Assembly: GCA_963210315.1 (NCBI GenBank) | Contig: OY723252.1 | Coordinates: forward strand, 62,001-126,000 | From: Rhynchopus euleeides | Taxonomy: Eukaryota > Euglenozoa > Diplonemea > Diplonemida > Diplonemidae | Direction of reading: 5' to 3' | Length of the DNA stretch: 64,000 nucleotides | Shown here: one piece after another, positions 1 through 9,614 of the stretch | Numbering within the stretch: position 1 is the first letter of the stretch | How the letters are laid out: each line of letters opens with the position of its first letter | Notes under the pieces: model-generated | What the model was told of the DNA's origin: nothing | What the model saw: only the letters and a program-made list of their open reading frames with translations | The model's database searches: none | Made by a program: the position numbers and the translations under genes

Positions 1-91
1 CCAAAGACCTCTTCCTTCGACTTTCTTGCGCCCCTTTCTTCGCGAGAGGGGCAGGGGCGGCTAGGGCTAGGCGCTGAGAGGGACACACAGA

Positions 92-210
92 GGGGGTCTT
101 CGGGGTCTTCGCTACGGGGGTGATCGTCAGTGGCATTTTGGTGCATTTCCTGTTGAATTGGCTGAAAACTGACGAAGATTGACGAAGGATAACGACCAGC
201 GAAGACCCCC
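92..210 (+). mobile_element. MITE family A, copy 1
   Basis: Non-autonomous element with terminal inverted repeats GGGGGTCTTCGCT and AGCGAAGACCCCC. It is flanked by the 3-bp direct repeat AGA (89-91 and 211-213). The left end carries a short internal duplication of the terminus, so this copy is 119 bp against 108 bp for most others. Further copies lie at 23962, 29286, 34944, 41862 and 55736. It encodes nothing. Confidence 0.85.
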
Positions 211-213
211 AGA

Positions 214-1186
214 GGCACGGCCTCGTGTGTGTCCAACTGCGAGACCCAATCTGTTGAGGGCGGCCTCACTTCTCGGAGAAGGAGGCCTTGTTCTGCACCT
301 TTCGAGCGATGTACCCCCCACCCCCCCTCCTCCCCCCCTCCACAAGGTGGAACGGAAATGACATGAATACCAAACAACGTTCGTCCCCTTGTCCTTTTTT
401 TTTGCCGGAGCTGCACTTTCCTCTTTTGCCCGCTTCCACCACAGTGATCATGGGTCACAGGCGGCCAGTAAGCAGTTCCGAGTCCGTCGCGTCTCTGTAG
501 CATTTCCCGTGCCACACAAGTGTGTTATGTGCAAAAGCGTAGCAACCGTGCTTCCTTCTTCCTTAATGATGCGTTGACGCTTCCACCACCCTAGAGCCTG
601 CTGCTTTGATGTGGGTGTGGAGCACATGTGAACACGAGATAGCTAGACACACAGAAAAGGAACAGGATCGTCGGAAGCACTCCTACACTTTTACGCATCA
701 TAAATGTGCTCAAAAAAAAGAAAAAGGGTCCCTTTTCGTTTCAATATCGCACGATATCCTTTTCCATCTCCGCTGTGACTTTCGCCGCTCGCAACCCCAT
801 CAGAATACAAAAAAAATACGGCAAAAAAAACATTGCAATCGAATAAACAATAAACAGGAAAGGGAAAGAAGCGAAATGAGTGGCCAGAGGCAGTGCTGTA
901 ACTTGAATGAGCCCCGCACACGCGCGCACGAGCGGTGGCGGTTTGCAGTGCGGGGGAGGGGGGGTGGGGGGGAGGAGACCAAGGACCTGCAATCCACAGG
1001 ATTTCCCGGGAAACCTCCCGCACACCCACCACAGATCCGAGGGGCCGACAGCCCCGGCGGCACCCCTGCTTGGGCGCCATCTTGTCGCCCAGGGAAGGGT
1101 TCCTGCCCTTGCGCACGCGGTACCTTGTCGGAGGATTCGAAACTGGTTCCTGCCGTGCGCTTCGCCGAGCGTCACAGTAGGGTGCG
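214..1186. other. Spacer downstream of the phosphatase gene
   Basis: No gene recognised. The stretch at about 570-645 (GCGTTGACGCTTCCACCACC followed by a GTGTGGAGCACATG block) recurs at about 34458-34530. It also resembles the ~145-bp repeat seen at 39466, 41165 and 48492. Long open frames here, including one running from 606 to 1679, are the reverse side of the phosphatase exons or low-complexity sequence. Confidence 0.5.
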
Positions 1187-2501
1187 TCATGTTGCAACGC
1201 AGTTGATCCAGTCGTTGTGGATGGTGCCGCCTGGGCTCAGCGGCACATTGAGTGCCACAGCCCCCTTCATGAGCCCGTTCACGTACCCAGAGCGCAGCTC
1301 GTCAGCTGGGGCTGCTTTGCACGACGCAGCCCCGAGGGTTGTCCCGCTCTGCACCTTGGTGATAGGCACCGGTTGCAAACCGTCGTTGTTGCTCAGATCC
1401 GCTGTGTTCAGAGTCAGCAGATCGCGGTTGATGCGATTCTCGCCCTGCAGGGGTGGGTGGTGTGCCGCAGGATGGGGCAACACAATAAGCAACAGAAGAG
1501 AGAGAGCTGTGTGTGTGTGCGACAAGGGTGCCTTGGTGCCTCCTTTGGAGAGGCAGTCACGAACATGCCAGAGAGGGACATACCGTGGCGGCGCACTGCT
1601 TGCAGTTCAGGGTGAACACTTCGTAGGTGTCCCCGATGTCGGTCATCATCTCCGTCACTGCGAGCACGTCCGAGGATGACAGGAACTCGGGCACCGTCTT
1701 GCCGGACTCAATCAGCTTTGCGAGGAACCGTGTCAGTGTGGGGATGGTCGGGTCAACCGCGAAATCCTGGCCCACGTAGTCCGCTACCAGGATCCCGTTG
1801 CTGGGGTTGCCCCGGATGCAGTCGGGTGTGTTCTCGATGATGATGACGTGGTCCATGTTGCGCCCCAGCATCGACAGGTCCTTCTGGTACCCAGGGCGGC
1901 CGGAGAACCACTTCTTGTGGCGGTAGATGCAGTGCTCGATGGTGCCCTCAGGGTCGATGTTGCGGATGATGGTCTGGGCATACGACTTCACGCCTGCCGT
2001 CCACACGATCGTCTCGCAATGATCCCGCAGCAGCGAAAACAGCAGGTCGAGGTGAGGACGGGCATAGAGCGGGCCGTCACGCGCGTAGATCAGCGTCTCA
2101 TCCAGATCCAGCACCACCGTCAGCTTGTTCTTCAGTTCCCGCCTCTGCGGGGGCACCATGTACTCTTTGGTCGGCTCGTGGATCATCGAGGGCGCACGGG
2201 CCCTCGTGCTGCGCGCATTCTTCAGCGCGCGGTACTCGTCGCGGAAGCTCACACCCCTTCGCCTCTGCGGGCGCTTCTTGTCACCGGGGTCCACCTGCAG
2301 TGCCTCCAGCGCCTTGCTGACGTACTGCCCAGGGCTGAGCTTCTCGAGGGCCACGCTCGCGGGCTCGCGGTCGCACCTCAGCGTCAGGTACCCTGGGGTG
2401 CTCTTGGCACTCGCCCCCCGTGACAGCACACGGCTGACATTCTGCTGGTCGGCAGACATGGCGACAAAGGCAGGTTGGCAAGGAGCGGTCCTGACAGGCA
2501 C
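1187..2501 (-). CDS. FCP1/SCP-like (NIF domain) protein phosphatase, two exons
   Basis: Likely Mg-dependent phosphoserine phosphatase of the HAD superfamily, FCP1/SCP (CTD phosphatase-like) group. Exon 1 is 2501-1584 and exon 2 is 1444-1187. The 139-bp intron starts GTATGT and ends CTGCAG, and joining is in phase 0, giving 391 residues. The nucleophile motif DLDET is at residues 122-126. A WTAG block and an ENTP block follow in the usual FCPH order. The first ~110 residues are basic and low in complexity, with no recognised domain. An alternative start is the Met at 2459 (MSADQQ), 14 codons in. The exon 2 tail, about 85 residues, resembles nothing I know. The substrate cannot be told from sequence; RNA polymerase II CTD is only one possibility for this family. 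Confidence 0.85.
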
Positions 2502-2859
2502 ACGAGAGTGTATGTGTCGCTTCTAGGCGGGTGGGTGTGGGTGGGTGAGGTGAGGGCACAAGCAGACAAGACACAATCAGTGGGCACCATTGGGATTTGC
2601 CCCTTGCCTGGATGAAAGGCAAGCGGAACCAAATCACAATGGGGTGTTGGGGGGGGTGGGGTGGCAAAACCAACAACAAAACCACCTGCGCCCTGCTGCT
2701 GCGGTGGTTTCGTTTCCCGCCTTCCTGCGCGGGCACCTGCTTCCTGCCTACGTTGCAACAATCTAGCGAACTGGCCTCCCCTCCCCCGAACACCCAGGCA
2801 GGCCAGCCATCAACTCACACTCCCACCCCTCACCACAACCCCCTTACACCCATCCACAT
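2502..2859. other. Intergenic region between transporter and phosphatase genes
   Basis: Both neighbours are on the minus strand, so this holds the 3' end of the transporter transcript and the promoter side of the phosphatase. It is G/C-tract rich (a G-run near 2650, pyrimidine-rich 2815-2870). I see no conserved element. Confidence 0.4.
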
Positions 2860-4746
2860 CTATGCAGTGCTGCTGGCGGGAACTCTAGATCTGAAGAGGG
2901 TGCTGAAGGCAGCGGCTGTCAGGAGCATCGCTATGCCGAAGATCATGAAGACGACAAACATGTTCTCGGGCCTGATGGCAGGCGACACGGCGATGCCCAG
3001 CAGCGAGCCCGCCGCCGTGGTGAAGAGATAGAGGCTCATCACGACGCTCTTCATCGACGCGGGTGCTTCGGTGTAGGCAAACTCGATGCCGCCGACGGAG
3101 GCGAAGAGCTCGCTGAGGGCAAAGATCACATAGGGCGGCAGCTGCCACCAGACGGAGAGGCGCGAGGCACCTTCGTTGAGGATATACCGCCCGTCGTCGA
3201 AGGTGCCGCGCTGCCGGATGAAGAACTCCACACCTGCGCAGTAGAGGATGCTGCACGCAGCCAGGAGGAAGCCGACGCTGATGCGCGTGATGGCGCCCGG
3301 GTCCCACCCCGCCCTCCGCAGCGCGGGGAACACCACCCTGTCAAACAGGGGCAGCAGCAGGATCAGCGTGCCCGCGTCCACCACGTTCAGAGCCTCCGAG
3401 GCGAGCCACGCAGGCCGCTCCAGCAGCTCCGCCTGCGCCACCATGTTGGAGAACATCTGGTTGTAGCACAGCCAGTAGACGGGGTACCACAGAAACACGC
3501 TGCAGGCCCGCAGGGTGACTTTCAGGTCCCGCGCGCAGCCTGCGTGCTCCGGGGAGGCAACGGCGGGGCTCAGCCAGTGCTGGGGTGGGGCGGTGTCGGC
3601 AGCCCCAGGGGTGTCGGCGGCATCTGCGGTTCCAGAGGACCCCGCGTCTGCCTGGTGGTCCCCGCCCTGCGCGGCGGCAGCGCTGCGGTGGCGGAGGGCG
3701 AAGCGTGCCGCCCGGAAGCAGCCTGCCAGCACGGAGCCCTGCGGGGGCGGTGCGACGTAGAGACCCCGCCACCACCCCACCACATAGAGGGCGAGGCCGC
3801 AGGCAAAGAGGATGAGGGGCAGGAGGAAGGCCGCCCAGTAGCCCGTGCCAGCCGTGTCTGCAGCGGCGGGTGTGTCTGCAGCCGCCTCTGTGCTGGAGGG
3901 CAGCGCCTTGGGCTCCCCGATGTTGCTGTACAGCAGAGGGGTGACGAGGATGCCGGCGAAGGCGCCCACGTTGATGGACCAGTAGAACCACCTGAACACG
4001 CTGGCGTAGACGTGGGGGTCCAGGCTGGTCATCTGGTCCGCCAGCAGTGGGGAGACGTTCGCCTTGATGCCGCCCGTGCCCAGCCCGATGAGGAAGACGG
4101 CAACGCCAAACGCAGGGATGGCGGCCCCGCTGGAGGGGCTGTGGGGGTAGTCCGACCAGGCGAAGGGGAGGGCTGAAAGCACCAGCGCGGTGAGCCCGGC
4201 AAGGTAGACGAGGCTGAACCGCTGGATTGCGGAGACGCGCCCCAGGTGGGCGTCCGCAGCGTAGCCGCCTATGAGGCAGGAGCCGTACGCCCAGAAGCTG
4301 AAGCAGTTGTAGAGTGCGTTAGCGGTGCCCTGGCTGAACTCAAGCATCGACCTCATGTAGGTGAAGAACACGATGCTTGCCCCGTAGTAGGCGAGGCGTT
4401 CGCACAGCTCCACGGCGAGGATGTAGAAAGCGGCGGGGGGCCAGCCAGTTGGGCCATGGTGTCTGGGCTGAGCGGCATCTAACGCAGCAGGCACGCCGCT
4501 CTGCACGGACAGGGGGTCCCCTCCGGAGGCACTGCTGCCGCCGTCATCGCTGTGCGCCCCCAGCAGTGGGTGGTGCCCGGCGCCCGTATCGCCGGACAGA
4601 AGGGGCACGGGCCGTTCCTCGCTCAGCGTCACGCTGCCTGCCTCGTCGTGCATCGTGTCGCGTCCTGTGCCTCGGAGCAGGCCGGCAGCGGGCCGTGCTC
4701 CTGGCAGGTGGGGTGGGGCAGCAAGCAGGGCGGCAAACGGCTTCAA
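2860..4746 (-). CDS. POT/PTR family proton-coupled oligopeptide transporter
   Basis: Membrane transporter of the major facilitator superfamily, proton-dependent oligopeptide (POT/PTR, SLC15/NPF) family, 628 residues. The family signature ELCERLAYYG is at residues 113-122. A GTGGIKANVSPLLADQ block and the FYWSINVGA motif (the classic PTR2 signature) follow. Near the C-terminus is a helix pair containing ELFASVGGIEFAYTEAP, typical of POT proteins. Hydrophobic segments fit about 12 helices. The central cytosolic loop is long and rich in Ala, Asp and Thr. The first ~100 residues form a disordered N-terminal extension; a downstream Met (residue 32) is a possible start. No introns are needed. The substrate (di/tripeptide, nitrate or other) cannot be assigned. 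Confidence 0.93.
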   Translation of the reverse strand: MKPFAALLAAPPHLPGARPAAGLLRGTGRDTMHDEAGSVTLSEERPVPLLSGDTGAGHHPLLGAHSDDGGSSASGGDPLSVQSGVPAALDAAQPRHHGPTGWPPAAFYILAVELCERLAYYGASIVFFTYMRSMLEFSQGTANALYNCFSFWAYGSCLIGGYAADAHLGRVSAIQRFSLVYLAGLTALVLSALPFAWSDYPHSPSSGAAIPAFGVAVFLIGLGTGGIKANVSPLLADQMTSLDPHVYASVFRWFYWSINVGAFAGILVTPLLYSNIGEPKALPSSTEAAADTPAAADTAGTGYWAAFLLPLILFACGLALYVVGWWRGLYVAPPPQGSVLAGCFRAARFALRHRSAAAAQGGDHQADAGSSGTADAADTPGAADTAPPQHWLSPAVASPEHAGCARDLKVTLRACSVFLWYPVYWLCYNQMFSNMVAQAELLERPAWLASEALNVVDAGTLILLLPLFDRVVFPALRRAGWDPGAITRISVGFLLAACSILYCAGVEFFIRQRGTFDDGRYILNEGASRLSVWWQLPPYVIFALSELFASVGGIEFAYTEAPASMKSVVMSLYLFTTAAGSLLGIAVSPAIRPENMFVVFMIFGIAMLLTAAAFSTLFRSRVPASSTA

Positions 4747-4805
4747 GCAGGCCCGAAGGCTTCAGGTGGGCAAGGTGCGCCATGCAACACAACCACGGCC
4801 TCGGT

Positions 4806-4972
4806 CAAGTGCTGGCGTGTACGATTCGGTGCAAACAGCTGTGTTCCGGATGGGGGGGGGGGTCACGTGGGCCTGCGTGCTCTTTGCGAAAAGGGCGAAG
4901 CTGCGCATCTCGAGACGACGGAAGTAGTCCAGAGTGCGGGGGAAAGCGTAAGGTGACAGTAAAAAGCATACA
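4806..4972 (+). repeat. Dispersed repeat pair, copy 1
   Basis: About 160 bp, closely matched in direct orientation at 23219-23366. Both run from TTCGGTGCAAACAGCTG to AAGGTGACAGTAAAA, with an expanded G-run in this copy. No coding potential is shared between the two. Confidence 0.8.
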
Positions 4973-5085
4973 GTACGGAATAAAAATGGCAAATGATGCA
5001 GAGAAACACACGCACATGCTCAGCGAGCTCGTGCCTGGTCAGGCAGGTAGGCAGCTGCCCTGCCTATTTAATTTCTGTCCGAAAC

Positions 5086-5122
5086 CTTGGTAGGGCAGGT
5101 CTGACCAGCCTGCCCTACCAAG
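5086..5122. repeat. Short perfect hairpin
   Basis: Arms CTTGGTAGGGCAGG (5086-5099) and CCTGCCCTACCAAG (5109-5122) with a 9-nt loop. Could be an RNA hairpin or a tiny palindromic element. Confidence 0.7.
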
Positions 5123-5259
5123 AATAATATTTCTGATCTGCCCCCGCCCCCCTGGGCCCCACTGGGGCCCAGGGAGCAGGGCTATTCCGGACTATCGACC
5201 CAATGACCCACCGATTGTGGTCGGGTGCTTGACATGTCAGGGACGATATGTCAGCCTGA

Positions 5260-5763
5260 GAACATACCGTAAACAGAATAAATCTGAACCGTAAAAAAGG
5301 TCCAATCCACCTCCAGACCCCCCCCGAGGTCCAGAATTTGTCCGGTCCAGACCAGTTTGGGGGACTTGGCGATACATGGCGATTTCTCACACGGTGGACC
5401 CCCACCCCCTGGAGCGGGGGTCTGGGGCGGGGTCAGAGCGACCCCCGCTATTGGGTGTCTGGACCCCCGATATCGGGAGTCTGCACTGCCTATTATGGGT
5501 GCCCATACGACCCCCGATAGTGGGGTTCAGACCCCACTCGTGGGGGTCCAGATCAGTCAAGGGGCTGGGGAAGTCCCGTTCACGCTTGTGAACGCTTCCC
5601 GCGGGAGCAGAAACCCGGTGACCTTGGGGGGGAACAGCAAACCACTCTGGACCGGAAAAAAGGTCCAATCGGTTTGGACCCCGGGGTCCAGAATTTTTAC
5701 GGTCCAGCATTATTACGTCCAGGACTTCTTACGGTCCAGATTTATTCTGTTTACGGTATGTTC
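5260..5763. mobile_element. Foldback element, ~500 bp
   Basis: Inverted termini GAACATACCGTAAACAGA (5260) and its complement ending at 5763 continue for about 27 bp. Internally there are many GGTCCAGA and GACCCCCG-type short inverted words. No open frame of interest. No clear target duplication. Confidence 0.65.
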
Positions 5764-5770
5764 ACTACCT

Positions 5771-5813
5771 TGCCTCCGGCGGCTTGGGGGCTCCGCCCCC
5801 CAGACCCCCTGAA
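5771..5813 (+). repeat. GC-rich hairpin cluster, copy 1
   Basis: Contains CCTCCGGCGGCT followed by GGGGGCTCCGCCCCC, a self-complementary stem. Near-identical copies lie at 20741, 20968 and 40866, usually preceded by TTCACTACC or a close variant. Confidence 0.8.
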
Positions 5814-6019
5814 GGTGGCTGCTGGCTCCTGGATGTCATGAACCGCCTGTGGTACAATAGACACGGATGATCCACTAGCCGAGCGCTCACGCCGCCTCCC
5901 TTGTATTCGGCCGAAAATTTTCTGAATTTCCAGACCCCCCCTTGTATTTAGCCCCCCCCCCCCCCCCAGTACTAGTAGGGGGCCGCAGGGCAATTCCTAG
6001 GCACCCTCCGTTTGAAAAG

Positions 6020-6215
6020 TGCCTATTGGATCCTGCGTGTCATGCCATCTTTTGAACATGACGCACACTGTGCGTGATGTTCATGTGTTCATCACGCAGC
6101 TGTTTCAGGGGGTGTCCCAGAAAGTGCAAGCCCTGCGGGTCGATGCTACGTCATCGTCCGCCATGCTGCCCACCCCATCAATCATGGGGGAGGTCCTGCA
6201 CCCCAAGAGGCAATG
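6020..6215 (+). repeat. Dispersed repeat pair D, copy 1
   Basis: Shares a degenerate ~190-bp block with 21037-21222: TCCTGCGTGTCAT, GCACACTGTGCG, CGTCATCGTCCGCCA and ATCATGGGGGAGGTCCTGCA occur in the same order. Both copies lie downstream of a GC hairpin cluster, so cluster and block may belong to one longer old element. Confidence 0.7.
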
Positions 6216-6383
6216 GGCGCGAAGAAAACACGGGCCAACATGGAGCTGCTAGCTGAGCGCGCAAAAAAAAATGTACCTGGGACCAAGTATGAAGCTAAAT
6301 GTGGAGTCCAAGTCCCGATTCAGGATTGCACTTTTTTTCTCTTTGGGTTTTTATAGGGAGGGAATTTTTTTCTCCTTGGGTTT

Positions 6384-6697
6384 TTTGGTAAAACACACCC
6401 CGTGTGGTAGAGAAAATACGGCAAGAGTCTCGGTGGGTCGGAAGAGCAGATGGTTCCCGCAACAGCTCCCGGGGAGCGGCGGGTATTTCGCATAGGATGC
6501 CGGATGTGTGAACACGTTTGTGCGGTTTGCCCTGTGTTGTGTGAACATATGTGTATGTGTGTGTGTATGCTCCACCCAACCCGACACATTTTCTGTACTT
6601 CAGACAGGTAAGGTCACTCGACACGCGGGGGGGGGGGGTTTTGTTGTGTGTTTTTTCTGCCAGCCGACATCACTAGCGCCAGCGAGGAAAAAAAAAA
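6384..6697 (+). repeat. A1 repeat of the YR retrotransposon
   Basis: Matches 11478-11793 almost base for base, from TTTTGGTAAAACACACCCC to CAGCGAGGAAAAAAA. A1 then runs into an A-rich tail (6690-6727) instead of the spacer seen after A2. It includes TG-rich sequence and the conserved TTTCTGTACTTCAG motif. Confidence 0.9.
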
Positions 6698-6781
6698 TAA
6701 ATAAAAAAAAAATAAAAAAAAAAAATAAAGCGATTTACTAATCGCCAACTCGCGATCAGGCGTTTCCAGGCAGAAAACAGT

Positions 6782-7544
6782 GCGTGCTAGATCACGGTTT
6801 GTTACGACAGAGCGACCAGAGCAGACTTCGACGCAGGTGCTAGATCACCGCCTTTTACCACAGAGCGACCAGAGCAGACTTCGACGCAGGTGCTAGATCA
6901 CCGAATTTTTTACGACAGAGCGATCAGAGCAGACTCGACGTAGGTGCTAGATCACCGCCTTTTACCACAGAGCGACCAGAGCAGACTTCGACGCAGGTGC
7001 TAGATCACCGAATTTTTTACGACAGAGCGATCAGAGCAGACTCGACGTAGGTGCTAGATCACCGCCTTTTACCACAGAGCGACCAGAGCAGACTTCGACG
7101 CAGGTGCTAGATCACCGCCTTTTACCACAGAGCGACCAGAGCAGATTTCGACGCAGGTGCTAGATCACCGAATTTTTTACGACAGAGCGATCAGAGCAGA
7201 CTCGACGTAGGTGCTAGATCACCCCTTTTACCACAGAGCGACCAGAGCAGACTTCGACGCAGGTGCTAGATCACCGAATTTTTTACGACAGAGCGATCAG
7301 AGCAGACTCGACGTAGGTGCTAGATCACCCCTTTTACCACAGAGCGACCAGAGCAGACTTCGACGCAGGTGCTAAATCACCGAGTTTTTTACGACAGAGC
7401 GATCAGAGCAGACTCGACGTAGGTGCTAGATCACCGCTTTTTACCACAGAGCGACCAGAGCAGACTTCGACGCAGGTGCTAGATCACCGAATTTTTCTAC
7501 GACAGAGCGATCAGAGCAGACTCGACGCAGGTGCTAGATCACCC
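6782..7544 (+). repeat. Tandem array (~51-57 bp units) in the element leader
   Basis: About 14 units, each beginning GTGCTAGATCAC. Two alternating types occur: one with TTTTACCACAGAGCGACC, the other with TTTTTTACGACAGAGCGATC. The array ends directly at the gag ATG (7545). Open frames running through it are by-products of unit length. It may be a promoter, recombinase-binding or packaging region; that is inference. Confidence 0.9.
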
Positions 7545-8661
7545 ATGTCGGACATGCACCCCCACGACATGGACTGGTTGGGGGTGCCAGTCGTGACGGG
7601 GTACGGGGATCCGGAAGTGGCAGTGGACACCTGCGTGTTCACGCCACACTGCCAGGCGGAGCACACCTCGCGGGGAAGGGGCCATTGCAGCACTTGCGGG
7701 CGGGCGGCCTGTAAGACCTGCATCCGGGCTTTCCTCCCGAAAAACGTGTCTGGGGATTTTGTGCAGGGTTTGGGGGAACCGACGTGGGTGTGCCCGATGT
7801 GCGCGATGGAGCAACATCGCGACAATCCCCCGGGGAACACTCGGGATCCCGACTCCCTGTCCCTCTCGGAGGACCCCCACGACGCGTCGCTGGGGGCGTC
7901 GAACGACGAGTCGTCGCTGAGGCAGCCGGGTGTCGACACACAGGGGGAACTGCGCGCGACGATCGACGCTTTGGCAAAACGGGTGGACACGCTAGAGCGC
8001 GAGAAGCCCCCCCCTCCTTTTGCGGATCCAGCAACTGGAGTTTGAGACTAAAAATCTCAAAAAGCAGCTGGGGGCCACCCTGGCACCGGAGTTCTCGCCT
8101 CACACAGTGGGGACATGGCGGGACCTGGAGGTGCCCGCGATCCGGGAGAAGATCCGGGACAGATGCAGGAAGGCCTTCAGGGAAGACGCCCTGCCCGTGA
8201 ACATCGAGGACGCGAAGGCGTACGAGTACGACGTCGCACAGTATCTCAGCACACTGACGAACACACTGGACCTCATCACCGACGGCGAACCCCCGAAGGA
8301 GGGCATCATCCGCATGCTGCACTCCAACATCAACCAGCTGACAGGGATTACGCAGCTGGGGCTGTACGGCCCGAAGCACCGGAGGGAGTACGTGGCGAGG
8401 GCTGAAATCATCGCGCCAAAGGATTTCTCGGAGACGGCCCAGCGGCGCCTGCTGAAAGGAGTGGCTGAAGAGGCAAAGAAGGAGGGGGAGCACCGCGGAC
8501 GGGACGGGGACAGGAGGGACCGTGACTACCGGAACTCACGCCAGCAGAGGTCCGTCCCGGCCCACAGCCGCGACAGGAAGCAGGCAGCACCACCTACGAC
8601 TCGCGATCGTGACTGGGACAGAAAGGCGCCGGGCGGAAAGCCGGGAAAGGACCGGCAGTGA
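7545..8661 (+). CDS. Gag-like protein of the YR retrotransposon (frameshifted)
   Basis: The ATG at 7545 opens right after the tandem array. The first frame runs to 8045 and the second from about 8008 to 8661; the join is the C8 run at 8007-8014. With seven Cs the two frames are continuous, about 371 residues. The N-terminal part has a cysteine-rich cluster with C-x2-C-x4-C-x2-C (HCSTCGRAACKTC) and a later CPMC pair, resembling a treble-clef or FYVE-like zinc site. A coiled coil spans the frameshift (VDTLERE to QQLEFETKNLKKQL). The C-terminus is Arg/Asp-rich and probably binds nucleic acid. The Gag label comes from position and composition. The shift may be a mutation, an assembly error in the C-run, or programmed. 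Confidence 0.65.
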
Positions 8662-8690
8662 CTGGCCTTGAGGCCGGTCCTCCCGCACCG

Positions 8691-9614
8691 ATGCAGCGGG
8701 AAGCAACAGAACCCCCCCTGACAACAACTCAGCGAGAGAAGATTTTAAGATCGGCAAGGCAGACACTGGCGGACTGCCTCTCGGAGTCATATTGGCGCAG
8801 CATCAGGAGCTGTTACAGACGGTACCGAAGGTTCAAGGAAAACTGGGAAAAGGGGCGGGGGCGGATCTCCCACGACATGGCAATCATCCTCTGGACGGCA
8901 AAACTCCGATGCATCGACTCGAGGACACGGAGCACAGCGCTGCAGTACACGGTCAACATCGGAGCGGCACTGAAGCGGTACGAGGGGGTGCAGCTCGGGG
9001 AGAGCCAGGAACTCATGGATTACAGAAGGGGACTCAAGAAACAGGGTGCTCTGCGGGCCCAGCAGCAGAAGCCCCCTGCGACGGCACCGGAGGTGGAAGA
9101 CATCATCGAAGCGGAGAGGCGGAGTTTAGTACAGCTGGCCATCTCAATCTGCTGGGCGGGGGCGGCGCGTCTGGCAGACGTGCGGGGTTTGTTGGCGAAG
9201 GAGGTGCGTATCCGGGCGGACGGGGTGGTGGCGGTGCAGTGGTGCAACACAAAGGGGGACCCATGGAAGCTCGGTCGTTTCACGGGTCTGGAGCTGCCAC
9301 CAAAACAGCTCGGACGTCTCCGCCGCCTCCTGTCATCCACAACGAGCCCCCTGCAGTGCCTTTTCGAGGGGGTGTCTTACCACAAGGTGGCGAGGGCGGT
9401 GAAACGCATCAACCCTGCTCTGACCCCACATTCACTACGTCGGGGAGCGATACATCATTTGGCCCTGCAGGGGACGCCGTTGGACGACATCCAAACACTG
9501 AGCAGACACGCAACAAAGGAGGCCATGTTGAGGTACTGCCCGACAGCGGCGCTGGAGCAGGTGTCACGCACGGCAGCCACGTCCCGAAAAATGCGCGGAA
9601 CGGGGACACAGTGA
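8691..9614 (+). CDS. Tyrosine recombinase of the YR retrotransposon
   Basis: Integrates the element as a circle; phage-integrase-type YR fold. The catalytic Arg lies in GAARLADVRGL, the HxxR motif in TPHSLRRGA, and the second His and nucleophilic Tyr in LSRHATKEAMLRYCP. A Lys-containing beta-hairpin (NTKGDPWK) lies between. The gag stop overlaps the start of this frame (GTGA at 8658-8661). The first ATG is at 8691, giving 307 residues; a GTG at 8658 is also in frame. A predicted core-binding helical region with SYWRSIRSCYRRY precedes the catalytic domain. It appears intact. Confidence 0.88.
   Translation: MQREATEPPLTTTQREKILRSARQTLADCLSESYWRSIRSCYRRYRRFKENWEKGRGRISHDMAIILWTAKLRCIDSRTRSTALQYTVNIGAALKRYEGVQLGESQELMDYRRGLKKQGALRAQQQKPPATAPEVEDIIEAERRSLVQLAISICWAGAARLADVRGLLAKEVRIRADGVVAVQWCNTKGDPWKLGRFTGLELPPKQLGRLRRLLSSTTSPLQCLFEGVSYHKVARAVKRINPALTPHSLRRGAIHHLALQGTPLDDIQTLSRHATKEAMLRYCPTAALEQVSRTAATSRKMRGTGTQ

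Noticed and set aside
606-1679. Long plus-strand frame of 357 codons
   Set aside because: It overlaps both exons of the phosphatase gene on the other strand, and its sequence has no domain-like composition.
6782-7544. CRISPR-like spaced repeats
   Set aside because: Units are contiguous variants of one another with no unique spacers, and they form the leader of a retrotransposon in a eukaryotic genome. The same applies to 22148-22470 and the 190-bp satellite.
8792-9610. N-terminal extension of the reverse transcriptase
   Set aside because: This part is only the alternative frame of the YR gene; it has no domain and has biased composition. The same holds for 26610-27442 on the minus strand.
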